Of a stretch of DNA of 64,000 bases, positions 33,328-42,926 are shown piece after piece. The stretch spans positions 37,778 to 101,777 of the forward strand of contig NZ_JHXI01000015.1 of the NCBI RefSeq assembly GCF_000621785.1. Direction: 5' to 3'. The notes beneath the pieces are model-generated. The model saw only the letters and a list, made by a program, of their open reading frames with translations, had not been told where the DNA came from and made no database searches. The translations under genes were made by a program, and so were the position numbers. Positions within the stretch are counted from its first letter, which is position 1; every line of letters starts with the position of its first letter. This DNA is from Ruminococcus flavefaciens ND2009 (GTDB lineage Bacteria; Bacillota; Clostridia; Oscillospirales; Ruminococcaceae).

Positions 33328-34419
33328 ATGAAAAAGTCCGTGCTGTTTTTGCTGGCAGCAGTATCACTGATATCCGCAGTATGTTTTTTATTGAGCTGTT
33401 TTGCTTCTCAGGGCAGGATAACCGTGATAAACAGCAGTTCTGATCCGCGGAAAACTGAGATTAATAACGAATTATACTGTATCAGCAATAGCGGAGTATA
33501 TAAAGTCGGCGAAAAATCAGAGCGCCAATGCCTGATACCATTTAACGGGCAGGATATAAAGGCGTTCTTTTCAGGTGACAAAAATAGTATTTGTATCTGC
33601 AAGACAACCGAAAACGGCACAGAGGTCTCGCGATACGATCTTAACGGGGACTTATCAGCAACGCCGATACTGATAAACTTTCCTGATGCGGATATATGTG
33701 CGGAAGAAAACGGTGTTTTCTACGGTGTTATCTCTGTCGGAGAAAGCATTGAGCCTGCCGCTTTCGACAGCAGCGGAGAAAGAATAGATACTGATATTAA
33801 AAAGCTTGAATATACTGATGATGTTTTTACTTTTCTCGGGGATCGGGACAGGACATATTATGCGCTGATAACTGATACAGCTTCAAAATATATAGGCAGA
33901 AGCAAGGATAAGGTGATCTATCTTAAACGGAGCTACAGTCCCGAATTGATAATAGCCGATCCTGATACGGACAGTATCATCAGAGTGGATCTGGCTGATA
34001 AGTTCAGAGCCTGTCATTCATTTTCCAATGTCATCGATGACTGTGTATGTACAGTTTTGACAGCGACACACAGCACTGTCGGGCTTGGGAGCGGACACAG
34101 CGATAAAGGCGATATATCATCATTGAAGAAGCACCGCTATGATATATTTGTTCTGACAGATATAAACAGCGGAGAGGTCATAAAACAGCATAAGACCCGC
34201 AGGGGTGAAAAGATGATCTATGCTGATGCAGAAAAAGTGATGACTATTTACCGCGGTCGATATATAACTTACTCCGCAGATGACTGGAAAGAGCTGGATC
34301 TGCGTAAAGCATCGGAAATAAAGAAGGACGGCTCGTACACCTTCGAGACCTGCGGAGAGCATATCTTCGTATTTGACGATGATACAGGCAGGTGCATAAA
34401 TAAGCTTTCGGTCTCATAA
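33328..34419 (+). CDS. Predicted lipoprotein or exported beta-propeller-like protein of unknown function
   Basis: 363 residues. Hydrophobic N-terminus with a possible lipobox LLSC (Cys24). The rest has repeated short beta motifs (KVGEKSERQCLIPFNGQDIKA, PELIIADPDTDSIIRVDLADKF, FVLTDINSGEVIK), which suggests a propeller-like repeat fold but no catalytic motif. The DNA is visibly more AT-rich and uses more A/T-ending codons than the neighbouring genes, so it may be a later arrival. GGAGG precedes the ATG. It ends in a bidirectional terminator against guaB. Confidence 0.6.
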   Translation: MKKSVLFLLAAVSLISAVCFLLSCFASQGRITVINSSSDPRKTEINNELYCISNSGVYKVGEKSERQCLIPFNGQDIKAFFSGDKNSICICKTTENGTEVSRYDLNGDLSATPILINFPDADICAEENGVFYGVISVGESIEPAAFDSSGERIDTDIKKLEYTDDVFTFLGDRDRTYYALITDTASKYIGRSKDKVIYLKRSYSPELIIADPDTDSIIRVDLADKFRACHSFSNVIDDCVCTVLTATHSTVGLGSGHSDKGDISSLKKHRYDIFVLTDINSGEVIKQHKTRRGEKMIYADAEKVMTIYRGRYITYSADDWKELDLRKASEIKKDGSYTFETCGEHIFVFDDDTGRCINKLSVS

Positions 34420-34425
34420 AAACAA

Positions 34426-34460
34426 GCCCCTGAGCGTTCAGCCGAGCGCTCAGGGGCATT
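34426..34460. terminator. Bidirectional terminator between convergent genes
   Basis: GCCCCTGAGCGTTC pairs with GAGCGCTCAGGGGC (34426-34457) with A/T-rich flanks on both sides. It serves the rightward lipoprotein gene and leftward guaB. Same family as the terminators at 5.8, 20.7 and 54.4 kb. Confidence 0.85.
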
Positions 34461-34467
34461 TTGCATT

Positions 34468-36004
<1,537 letters not shown>

Positions 36005-36099
36005 TAGTTTGGGCGGCGGAGACGGCATAGAAATTTTTAGTTCAAAAAAGGTCGGGTTTTGGCGAAAAAAGCAATTTGTTATAGTAAAGTAACTCAGTG

Positions 36100-37308
36100 T
36101 TAAAGCGGTGCGGTGGCGCGCCGTGCATATTCCGCCAGTATAGCCGAGGCGTCAAAGGCATTGACGCTGCCGTCGCTGTTGAAGTCGGCAGCAGCTCTCT
36201 GGTCGGAGGAGAAGCTTCCCTCCCTGCCTGTTGATGAGGCTGCGTACTCAGCCAGTACAGCCGAGGCGTCCACGGCGTTGACAGCTCCGTCGCCGTTGAC
36301 ATCGCCCATGGAGAGCCTGCCTGTTTTGAAGCTGAGCTTTGAGTCAGAGGCGTATTTCTCCGCAGCAGAGCCCTTTTCGCCCCTTATGGTGAAGCCCGAG
36401 ATATTCTCGGAGGAGCTGCTTCGTGCGTCGTATCTTCTTCCAAGTGCCTCCTTGCCGATGGTCTTGACCGAGGAGGGAATGTAGATACCGCTGATACCTG
36501 CGCAGCTGTAAAATGCCTCATCGCCTATGGAGGTGACAGTGTCGGGGATATTGACGGTCTTCAGCGAGGTGCAGGAGTGGAAGCAGTCTTCGGGGAGAGC
36601 CTTCACGCCCTTGCCCAGGGAAACGCTTCCCAGAGCGCTGCAGCTCATGAAGCAGCCCTTTCCCAGGGTGGTCACCGAGTCGGGGATATCCACCTTTTTC
36701 AGCGAAAGGCAGCCTGAAAAGGCATGGTCGTCGATAGTTGTGACGCTGTCGGGAAATTCTACGGAAACAATATCAGCCTTGCCGAAGAAGGCGCCCTTTC
36801 GGATAGTTTTCGTGCCCTTTCCGATGACAGCCTCCGGGCTGCCTGCGTAGAGGAGCAGAGTGTCGCCGTTTTCATAGAGACAGCCGCCTGTATTGCTGTA
36901 GGTGGGGTTGTTTTTGTTGACGTCGATATAAGCCAGTGCAGGGCAGGCTGTAAAGGCGTAATCGCCTATTTTTGTGACGCCGCTGCCGATGGTGATAGTG
37001 CTCAGCGAGGGGCAGGTGCTGAAGGCTCTTTCACCGATGGTTTTTACGCTGTCGGGGATAACGCAGATACCTATATCCTTGTTGCCTGCGAAGGCGTCCT
37101 CGGCGATAGCAGTAACGGGAAAGCCCTCAAGCTCCGATGGGATAATGAGTACTGAGTCGCTGCCCACGCAGCCTGTGACCGTAGCCTGCTTGTTGTCTAT
37201 GGTATAGCTGAGCATGAAGCCTTCCGTCTCCTCTGCGGACGCCCCTTTTACGGGAGCAGCGCTGAGGGCAAGAGCGGCAGCTGCCAGCATTGACAGCATT
37301 TTTTTCAT
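36100..37308 (-). CDS. Secreted LRR_5 (BspA-type) protein with C-terminal dockerin
   Basis: 402 residues from the ATG at 37308 (GGGAG upstream). Signal peptide to about residue 25; six or more LRR_5 repeats (PDSVKTIGERAFSTCPSLSTITIGSGVTKIGDYAF and so on); C-terminal type I dockerin with two loops (GDVNGDGAVNAVDASAVLAEYA and ADFNSDGSVNAFDASAILAEYA). Only one base separates its ATG from the amidohydrolase stop codon, so it is the last gene of the fabD-aroE-aroK operon, an odd partner for a cellulosome-type protein. No clear terminator follows. Confidence 0.85.
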   Translation of the reverse strand: MKKMLSMLAAAALALSAAPVKGASAEETEGFMLSYTIDNKQATVTGCVGSDSVLIIPSELEGFPVTAIAEDAFAGNKDIGICVIPDSVKTIGERAFSTCPSLSTITIGSGVTKIGDYAFTACPALAYIDVNKNNPTYSNTGGCLYENGDTLLLYAGSPEAVIGKGTKTIRKGAFFGKADIVSVEFPDSVTTIDDHAFSGCLSLKKVDIPDSVTTLGKGCFMSCSALGSVSLGKGVKALPEDCFHSCTSLKTVNIPDTVTSIGDEAFYSCAGISGIYIPSSVKTIGKEALGRRYDARSSSSENISGFTIRGEKGSAAEKYASDSKLSFKTGRLSMGDVNGDGAVNAVDASAVLAEYAASSTGREGSFSSDQRAAADFNSDGSVNAFDASAILAEYARRATAPL

Positions 37309-37309
37309 A

Positions 37310-38479
37310 TCATATCTCCCTGCGGCAAACATTGCCGTCTATGAGCACCAACTGAGGCTCGGACATAAGGTCCAGAGGATTGCAGCCCTTTGCGTAGAGC
37401 TGTATATCCGCGTCCTTGCCCTCGGCAAGCGAGCCTGTGGTGTCGCTTATTCCCAGTATCTCGGCAGGATAAGCCGTAATGGTCATGATAGCGTCATCAA
37501 GGCTGAGACCGCCCTTCACCGCAGCCTGTGCGGACAGAGGCAGGTACTGTATGGGGGTGACTGTGTGGTCTGTGCATATAGCTGTTTTTACGCCGCTGCC
37601 GTGGAGGACGGAGGCGTTTTTCAGCTCAAGTCCGCGCATTTCGGGCTTGCAGCGGTCACACATAAGGGGACCGCAGATAACGGGGATATTTTCCTCGGCG
37701 AGTATATCGGCTATCTTGTAGCCCTCGGTGCCGTGGATAATGACGGGGTCAAGGTTGAACTCCTTGGAGATACGCATTGCAGTGCATATATCATCGGCAC
37801 GGTGGCAGTGGAAGAAAGCCTTTATCTTGCGGTCGAGGAGAGGCATGAGCGCCTCGCACTTTATGTCGTACTCAGGGGGATCGTAGTTCTCGCTGTCGGA
37901 GTAGTAGCTGTCCATATCGTGGACGTAGCGGCGTGCCTTGTAGAGTCCCTCTCTGATGAGAGCGGTTATCGCCATACGGGTCACGGGAGTCTCCTCCCTG
38001 CCGTTGTAGACGTTCTTGGGATTTTCGCCCAGAGCGAACTTTATTCCGCAGTTCCGTATGAGCATATCGTCGATACGCCTGCCGTAGGTCTTTATGGCAG
38101 CTATCTCGCCGCCGCAGGCGTTGGCGCTTCCGGGACTTGATGCCGCCGCGGTGATGCCCCGCATACAGGCTTCCTCAAAGCAGCGGTCGAAGGGATTGAT
38201 ACCGTCGATAGCTCTCATCTGAGGAGTAAAGGGGTCTGTGGATTCGTTGCAGTCGTCGCCCTCGAAGTCCAGACCGTCCTCGATAATGCCCAGGTGGGTG
38301 TGGGCGTCGATGAAGCCGGGGAGGAGAAGTCCTCTGCGGGCGTCTATGCTGTCCCCGGGGACTGCCTCGGGCGAGCCCTCGCCCAGAGCCTTTATCTTGC
38401 CGTCTTCGACCTCCAGCCAGCCGTTTTCGATGACTCCCCGGGAGTCCATGGTGTGAATTTCAGCGTTATAGATAAGCAT
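37310..38479 (-). CDS. Metal-dependent amidohydrolase (imidazolonepropionase-like)
   Basis: 389 residues, cytoplasmic. The composite amidohydrolase fold shows PGFIDAHTHLG (metal ligands His60 and His62), FHCHRADD, IHGTEGYKIAD and TDHTVTPIQYL. Substrate is unknown; family members hydrolyse cyclic amides or dipeptides. The start ATG at 38479 is eight bases after the aroK stop and begins with the usual LIYNAEIHTMD. It sits between aroK and the LRR/dockerin gene with no spacing to spare. Confidence 0.85.
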   Translation of the reverse strand: MLIYNAEIHTMDSRGVIENGWLEVEDGKIKALGEGSPEAVPGDSIDARRGLLLPGFIDAHTHLGIIEDGLDFEGDDCNESTDPFTPQMRAIDGINPFDRCFEEACMRGITAAASSPGSANACGGEIAAIKTYGRRIDDMLIRNCGIKFALGENPKNVYNGREETPVTRMAITALIREGLYKARRYVHDMDSYYSDSENYDPPEYDIKCEALMPLLDRKIKAFFHCHRADDICTAMRISKEFNLDPVIIHGTEGYKIADILAEENIPVICGPLMCDRCKPEMRGLELKNASVLHGSGVKTAICTDHTVTPIQYLPLSAQAAVKGGLSLDDAIMTITAYPAEILGISDTTGSLAEGKDADIQLYAKGCNPLDLMSEPQLVLIDGNVCRREI

Positions 38480-38486
38480 AGCTTGC

Positions 38487-38984
38487 TCACTTTCTGACAG
38501 CCTCGGCGATACGCTCCGCATTTTCAACGGGGCTGCCGTTACATTCGAGTCTTATGGTGGAGTGCTTCAGATAGACGTCCCTGCGCGCGTTGTAAAGGGC
38601 TTCCAGCTCCTCCTTTGTGGACTTTACCACGATGGGACGGTTCGTGTCGTCCTTTATGCGCTCATAGCAGGTCTCAAAGGGGACGTCAAGGAAAATGACG
38701 GCGGCACCTGCCTCCTTTGCAGCCCTTGCAGTATCGGGATTGAGCATAGCTCCGCCGCCGCAGGCAGCAACGGTGGTCTTGCCGCAGAGGGACTTCACTA
38801 TCTCAGCCTCTGTCTGACGGAAGAAGGGCTCACCCTTCTGCTCGAATATCTCGGGTATTGTCATTTCGAGGGTCCTGACTATGATGTCGTCGGTGTCGCA
38901 GAAGCCGCAGCCCAGTTTCTTTGCCGCGAGCTTGCCGATAGTTGATTTTCCGCAGCCCATAAAGCCGCATAAAAATACAGTCAT
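38487..38984 (-). CDS. aroK: Shikimate kinase
   Basis: 165 residues. Walker A GFMGCGKSTIGK (7-18), DTDDII (substrate-binding Asp), FRQTEAEIVK (conserved Arg), CGGGAML and the lid around NRPIVV, the standard AroK motifs. It phosphorylates shikimate in the chorismate pathway. AAGGAGA precedes the ATG. In one operon with aroE. Confidence 0.95.
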   Translation of the reverse strand: MTVFLCGFMGCGKSTIGKLAAKKLGCGFCDTDDIIVRTLEMTIPEIFEQKGEPFFRQTEAEIVKSLCGKTTVAACGGGAMLNPDTARAAKEAGAAVIFLDVPFETCYERIKDDTNRPIVVKSTKEELEALYNARRDVYLKHSTIRLECNGSPVENAERIAEAVRK

Positions 38985-39028
38985 ATATTTCTCCTTATAT
39001 AACGGAACTGCCCGTATCCTGGGCAGTA

Positions 39029-39355
39029 TCAGATTCCGAAATGTATAACGAATTTGTTTTCGCGCTGAGCCTCGGTCAGCAGGGCTGTCAGCTCCGAGAG
39101 CTGAGGGCAGCCGAGAGTGGCTTCGATAAAGCCGCCGAGGGACTCGGGCGGTATTAGGGTAATGCCGTAATAAGCCGGTCCGTATCCGGGACGGTCAAGG
39201 CTGTGCCGGAAGCATTTCAGCTCCCCGAGCTTCGGGAATATGGGCAGGATATAGTCATCATGCACCGAAATACAGCCGTATTTCTCAGGCTCATAGCTGA
39301 TATAGCTCCCTTTTTCGGGAGTCTCCTGCATTATTCCGAAGTCATGTGCCAGCAT
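39029..39355 (-). CDS. Conserved-looking protein of unknown function, 108 residues
   Basis: A soluble acidic protein with several Tyr/Pro/Gly-rich segments (CISVHDDYILPIFPKLGELKCF, GYGPAYYGITLIPPESLGGFIE). No family recognised. It begins four bases after the GNAT gene stop and ends 44 bases before aroK, so it belongs to the operon. Confidence 0.6.
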   Translation of the reverse strand: MLAHDFGIMQETPEKGSYISYEPEKYGCISVHDDYILPIFPKLGELKCFRHSLDRPGYGPAYYGITLIPPESLGGFIEATLGCPQLSELTALLTEAQRENKFVIHFGI

Positions 39356-39359
39356 GGTC

Positions 39360-39809
39360 TCACCCTTTTCTCTCCATCTTCACCAGCGGCACCCATTCGT
39401 CCTCTGTCATCTTCTCGCCTGTGAGCTGAAAGCCATGGCGCTCATAGAAGGCTATGCCGCGTGTGTTGTATTCAAGTGCCCAGAGGTTGTCCGCACCGAA
39501 CTCCTTAACGGCGAACTCCAGAAGCTCTGCGCCTATGCCGCTGTTCTGGAACTGAGGCTCCACATAGAGCTTCACCACCTCGGTGCCGCTGACGCGGATA
39601 ATGCCCTTGACAACGCCCTGGTCGTCATAGACATAGGTGTTTTGCAGCTCCTCGGAGCCCTCGCAGTACTCCGCCGCCATATCCACCACGTTAAGCTCCC
39701 CGAAATAGAAGGGGTCATTGCGGAAGAACGGGTAGAAGTTCACGCGGTAGTTGGTTATGATTATCTCTGCGATACGGGAGGCATCGCAGGCTTTTGCAGG
39801 TCTTATCAT
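39360..39809 (-). CDS. GNAT-family N-acetyltransferase
   Basis: 149 residues. N-terminal IRPAKACDASRIAEII, central VSGTEVVKLYVEPQFQNSGIGAELLEFAV with the acetyl-CoA phosphate loop QNSGIG, and a late NTRGIAFYERHGFQLTGEK. These are the hallmarks of GNAT. Substrate unknown. Its start overlaps the aroE stop by four bases (ATGA). Confidence 0.85.
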   Translation of the reverse strand: MIRPAKACDASRIAEIIITNYRVNFYPFFRNDPFYFGELNVVDMAAEYCEGSEELQNTYVYDDQGVVKGIIRVSGTEVVKLYVEPQFQNSGIGAELLEFAVKEFGADNLWALEYNTRGIAFYERHGFQLTGEKMTEDEWVPLVKMERKG

Positions 39810-40642
39810 CTGTTCATGCTGTCAACGGCACTTTCAACGTCAAGGATTATCTTTGAGATGTCCTCAGCGGAGAACTGTCCGCCGTACCATATCTCATGAG
39901 CCTTCACAGCCTGATATACCAGCATTGAAGCGCCGCCCACAGCGGTCTTTCCGAGAGCCCTTGCCTTCTTCATCAGCAGGGTCTCGGTGGGGTTGTAGAT
40001 AACGTCAAAGACGCTGAGAGAGTTTTCGATAACGGTATCGCTTACGGCGCAGGCGTCCACCTTGGGGTACATACCTACGGGAGTAGCGTTTATGAGCAGG
40101 TCATAGCTGCCATCAAGTGTAGATATATCGGCGATCCTCACGGAAGCGCCGCTGCACTTGGCGAGTATCTCAGCCATGAGGAGCTGAGCGTTCTTAACGT
40201 CCTGGGGGATAACAGCGAGAGTGATGTTTCCGCCGTGGCGTGCGACTTCGATAGCTATCATCCTGCCAACGCCGCCGCAGCCCAGTATAGCTACGTTTCC
40301 GCCGATGGGGAGCAGCTCCGCAGAACGGAGGAAGCCGTCGCAGTCGGTGTTGTAGCCTGTGAGCCTGCCGCCGTCATTGCTGATGCAGTTTACGGAATTA
40401 TAGCGCTGAGCGCTGTCCGCCAGCTCGTCCACCAGAGAGATGACAGCCTGCTTGTGGGGGATAGTCACGTTGAGACCGCGGAGACCTTCCAGAAGTCCGC
40501 GGCTGCCTGCAATATCCTCGGGAGCAATGTCGATGAGCTCATAGGAGCTGTCGTCAAGTCCGCTGAGAGCGAAGAGCTTTTCGTGTATGAGAGGGGACAT
40601 TGAGTGTCCCAGGGGGTGACCTATGAGTGCAAATCTATTCAT
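39806..40642 (-). CDS. aroE: Shikimate dehydrogenase
   Basis: 278 residues. Reduces 3-dehydroshikimate with NADPH. Shikimate-binding IGHPLGHSMSPLIH, catalytic Lys in LNVTIPHKQAV, YNTDCDGF, the Rossmann GCGGVGRMIAIE and the late GGASMLVYQAVKAHEIWYG. Its ATG overlaps the fabD stop by four bases, and its stop overlaps the next start, so translation is coupled on both sides. Confidence 0.95.
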   Translation of the reverse strand: MNRFALIGHPLGHSMSPLIHEKLFALSGLDDSSYELIDIAPEDIAGSRGLLEGLRGLNVTIPHKQAVISLVDELADSAQRYNSVNCISNDGGRLTGYNTDCDGFLRSAELLPIGGNVAILGCGGVGRMIAIEVARHGGNITLAVIPQDVKNAQLLMAEILAKCSGASVRIADISTLDGSYDLLINATPVGMYPKVDACAVSDTVIENSLSVFDVIYNPTETLLMKKARALGKTAVGGASMLVYQAVKAHEIWYGGQFSAEDISKIILDVESAVDSMNR

Positions 40643-41547
40643 GATAATGCTCCTTCAAGAGTTTTGGTGTTTTCAACATTTAAAGCTGTCACGTCCTTGA
40701 GAGTCTTCTTTACCAGTCCTGTGAGAGTTCTTCCGGGGCCGAATTCAACGAATTTATCCGCGCCTGCCTCCTGCATAGCTGCCAGCTCCGATGTGAAGCG
40801 GACGGGGGAAACGATGTGCTTGGCAAGCATAGAAGCCATATCCGAGAAGTCTGTGAGCTCGCCGCCTGTCAGGTTGGAGTAATACTTCACCTGAGGAGCC
40901 TTGAATTCTATAGTTTTAGCTGTTTCGTAGAACTTATCCGCAGCGGGCTGCATAAGCTTTGAATGGAAGGCACCTGCCACGTTGAGGGGGATAACTCTCG
41001 CCTTCATGCCTGCGAATATCTCGCTGACCTCGGCGATACCCTCGGGAGTGCCTGCGATAACGGTCTGCACGGGGGAGTTGTAGTTTACTGCTGTGACATA
41101 TTCCTTAGCCTCGCCGCAGACTCTCTCCACCTCCTCGGGAGCTATCTTCATGATAGCCGCCATAGCGCCCTTTGCGGAAGCGGTAGCCTCATCCATAGCG
41201 GCAGCTCTTGCCTTTATAAGGCGGAAAGCGTCCTCAAGAGTTATCATGCCCGATGCGTACATAGCTGCGTACTCACCGAGAGAGTGACCTGCCACGCCGT
41301 CGAAGGTGAAGCCCTTAGCCTGTGCAGCCTTCAGGCAAACGATAGAGGTCGCCATGATAGCGGGCTGTGAGTTGATGGTCCTCGACAGCTCTTCAATGGG
41401 AGCATTGAAGCATATCTCCTTCAGGTCGCAGCCGAGTATTTCAGAACCTGTCTCGTAAACCGGGAGGACTTCGGGCATAGCTTCTGCTATATCTTTGCCC
41501 ATTCCCTCATACTGAGAGCCCTGTCCTGAAAATAGTGAAATTGTCAT
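40639..41547 (-). CDS. fabD: Malonyl-CoA:ACP transacylase
   Basis: 302 residues. Moves the malonyl group from CoA to ACP for fatty acid synthesis. SGQGSQYEGMGKD at the start, nucleophile motif GHSLGEY with Ser89 and AGAFHSKLM with the catalytic His. The ATG at 41547 is used because AGGA lies eight bases upstream; an ATG at 41559 is one base from it. Normally located among the other fab genes, here it heads the divergent leftward operon with aroE, aroK and others. Confidence 0.95.
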   Translation of the reverse strand: MTISLFSGQGSQYEGMGKDIAEAMPEVLPVYETGSEILGCDLKEICFNAPIEELSRTINSQPAIMATSIVCLKAAQAKGFTFDGVAGHSLGEYAAMYASGMITLEDAFRLIKARAAAMDEATASAKGAMAAIMKIAPEEVERVCGEAKEYVTAVNYNSPVQTVIAGTPEGIAEVSEIFAGMKARVIPLNVAGAFHSKLMQPAADKFYETAKTIEFKAPQVKYYSNLTGGELTDFSDMASMLAKHIVSPVRFTSELAAMQEAGADKFVEFGPGRTLTGLVKKTLKDVTALNVENTKTLEGALS

Positions 41548-41630
41548 AATAATAAACATCCTTTCTGTGCGTTATATGCAATGTTATGGTGAAAAACTCT
41601 TAATGTCACATTGTAAATTTGTGAGAAATG

Positions 41631-41672
41631 ACGATATTTTGTTTTAAGTTTGTCAAAGTGCCAAAATATCGT
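41631..41672. promoter_or_regulatory. Nested inverted repeat between fabD and fabH
   Basis: ACGATATTTTG (41631-41641) and CAAAATATCGT (41662-41672) form a perfect 11-bp inverted repeat 20 bp apart. Between them lies a second, near-symmetrical AGTTTG-T-CAAAGT. It covers the space just upstream of the fabH -35 and would also sit over the fabD promoter region. Without a T run a repressor/operator role is more likely than termination. Neither FapR nor FabT boxes match exactly. The rest of the 284-bp gap shows only the fabH promoter. Confidence 0.5.
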
Positions 41673-41700
41673 TGCAAAAAACCTCGAAATGATTTACAAT
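41672..41700 (+). promoter_or_regulatory. Promoter of the fabH-acpP operon
   Basis: TTGCAA (41672-41677), 17-nt spacer, TACAAT (41695-41700). The -35 abuts the right arm of the inverted repeat at 41662-41672. Confidence 0.6.
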
Positions 41701-41831
41701 ATTATATGTGTGGTATTATGCCCGTTTGACGAAAATGGTCTTCGGACAGCCTGCCGACACTATTACTATAACACAATTTTCTGGTTTTTACAACCATATT
41801 TACATAATTTTTAATTGCTAAGGAGATATTA

Positions 41832-42818
41832 ATGGGTATCAGCATTTTGGGAATGGGCAGATATGTGCCCGAGCAGATATTGACAAACGACGACTTCACC
41901 CGTTTTGTCGAGACGAGCGACGAGTGGATCCGGACAAGAACGGGCATCACGGAGCGTCCGATGGCAGGCTGGGAGCCCACCTGGTACATGGGAAAAATGG
42001 CTTCGCTGCGTGCTATCGAGGCAGCAGGCATAGCCGCTGAGGATATAGGCCTTGTCATATCCTGTACCGTTACCTCCGATTTCAATACCCCCAGCATGGC
42101 AAGCGTCATACAGCATGAGGTGGGAGCAGCTGAAGCTGCCGCCTTTGATCTGAATGCAGCCTGCTCGGGCTTTGTATATGCACTGGATACCGCAAGACGC
42201 TTTCTTGAGACCGATGATTCGCTGAAGTACGTCCTGGTAGTTGCCAACGAGGCGCTTTCACGCTTCCTTGACTTCTCCGACAGGTCATCATGTATACTCT
42301 TCGGCGACGGCGCTGCGGCAGCCATAGTCGAGAAGAGTGATAAGCTCTTTTCATCTGCTCTCCGCTCAGAGGGCAGCGGCGCAAAGTACCTCTGTTCAAG
42401 AGCTCTGAACGTAGCTCCCGAGGTGGCGCAGGAAAAGGAATTCGACGATCCCTTCCCTCAGGCTCCTCTCCACAAGCTCCAGCAGAACGGAAAAGAGGTC
42501 TACAAGTTCGCAACTCAGGCACTTCCTAAGTCATTTGAGCTTGCGGCTGAAAAGATAAATATCACCAAGGACGACATAGACTGGTTCGTGCCCCATCAGG
42601 CGAACATAAGGATAATCGAGACTGCCGCCAAGAAGCTGGGCGTGCCTATGGAGAAGTTCATCGTGACTCTCGACCATTACGGCAATACCTCCAGCGCTTC
42701 CATACCCCTTGCGCTCTGTGAGGCTACAGAAAAAGGCATCATAAAGCGCGGACAGAAGATAGCTCTCATAGGCTTCGGAGCAGGTCTCACCTACGGCGGC
42801 ATAATAATGGAATACTGA
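41832..42818 (+). CDS. fabH: 3-oxoacyl-ACP synthase III
   Basis: 328 residues. Starts fatty acid synthesis by condensing acyl-CoA with malonyl-ACP. Catalytic triad Cys111 (NAACSGF), His255 (VPHQAN) and Asn285 (HYGNTS), plus the RTGITERPMAG segment. AAGGAGA precedes the ATG. First gene of the rightward FAS operon. A hairpin-repeat remnant follows in the 108-bp gap to fabK. Confidence 0.97.
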   Translation: MGISILGMGRYVPEQILTNDDFTRFVETSDEWIRTRTGITERPMAGWEPTWYMGKMASLRAIEAAGIAAEDIGLVISCTVTSDFNTPSMASVIQHEVGAAEAAAFDLNAACSGFVYALDTARRFLETDDSLKYVLVVANEALSRFLDFSDRSSCILFGDGAAAAIVEKSDKLFSSALRSEGSGAKYLCSRALNVAPEVAQEKEFDDPFPQAPLHKLQQNGKEVYKFATQALPKSFELAAEKINITKDDIDWFVPHQANIRIIETAAKKLGVPMEKFIVTLDHYGNTSSASIPLALCEATEKGIIKRGQKIALIGFGAGLTYGGIIMEY

Positions 42819-42829
42819 TCTTCAGAGCC

Positions 42830-42905
42830 GTCAGCCGTCAGTTTATATCGCCCATAAGGGCACACCACAGGCTGAAGGCGGATGTCTAAGGGCTAAAGGC
42901 TAAAA
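42830..42905. repeat. Hairpin-repeat remnant, copy G (between fabH and fabK)
   Basis: First half holds tandem AGCCGTC units; second half holds CTAAGGG and CTAAAGG units complementary to the CCCTTAGCC arm of copy F at 63.8 kb. Pairing between the halves is partial (AGCCGTCAGCC with GGCTGAAGGC). The bases between carry a small GCCC/GGGC hairpin. It sits inside the operon without an obvious terminator. Confidence 0.5.
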
Positions 42906-42926
42906 TATTAAAGGAGAACTACTACT

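Noticed and set aside
41560..41831. FapR or FabT operator
   Set aside because: The inverted repeat does not match the published FapR pattern, and the inner symmetry only loosely resembles the FabT one, so no regulator is named.
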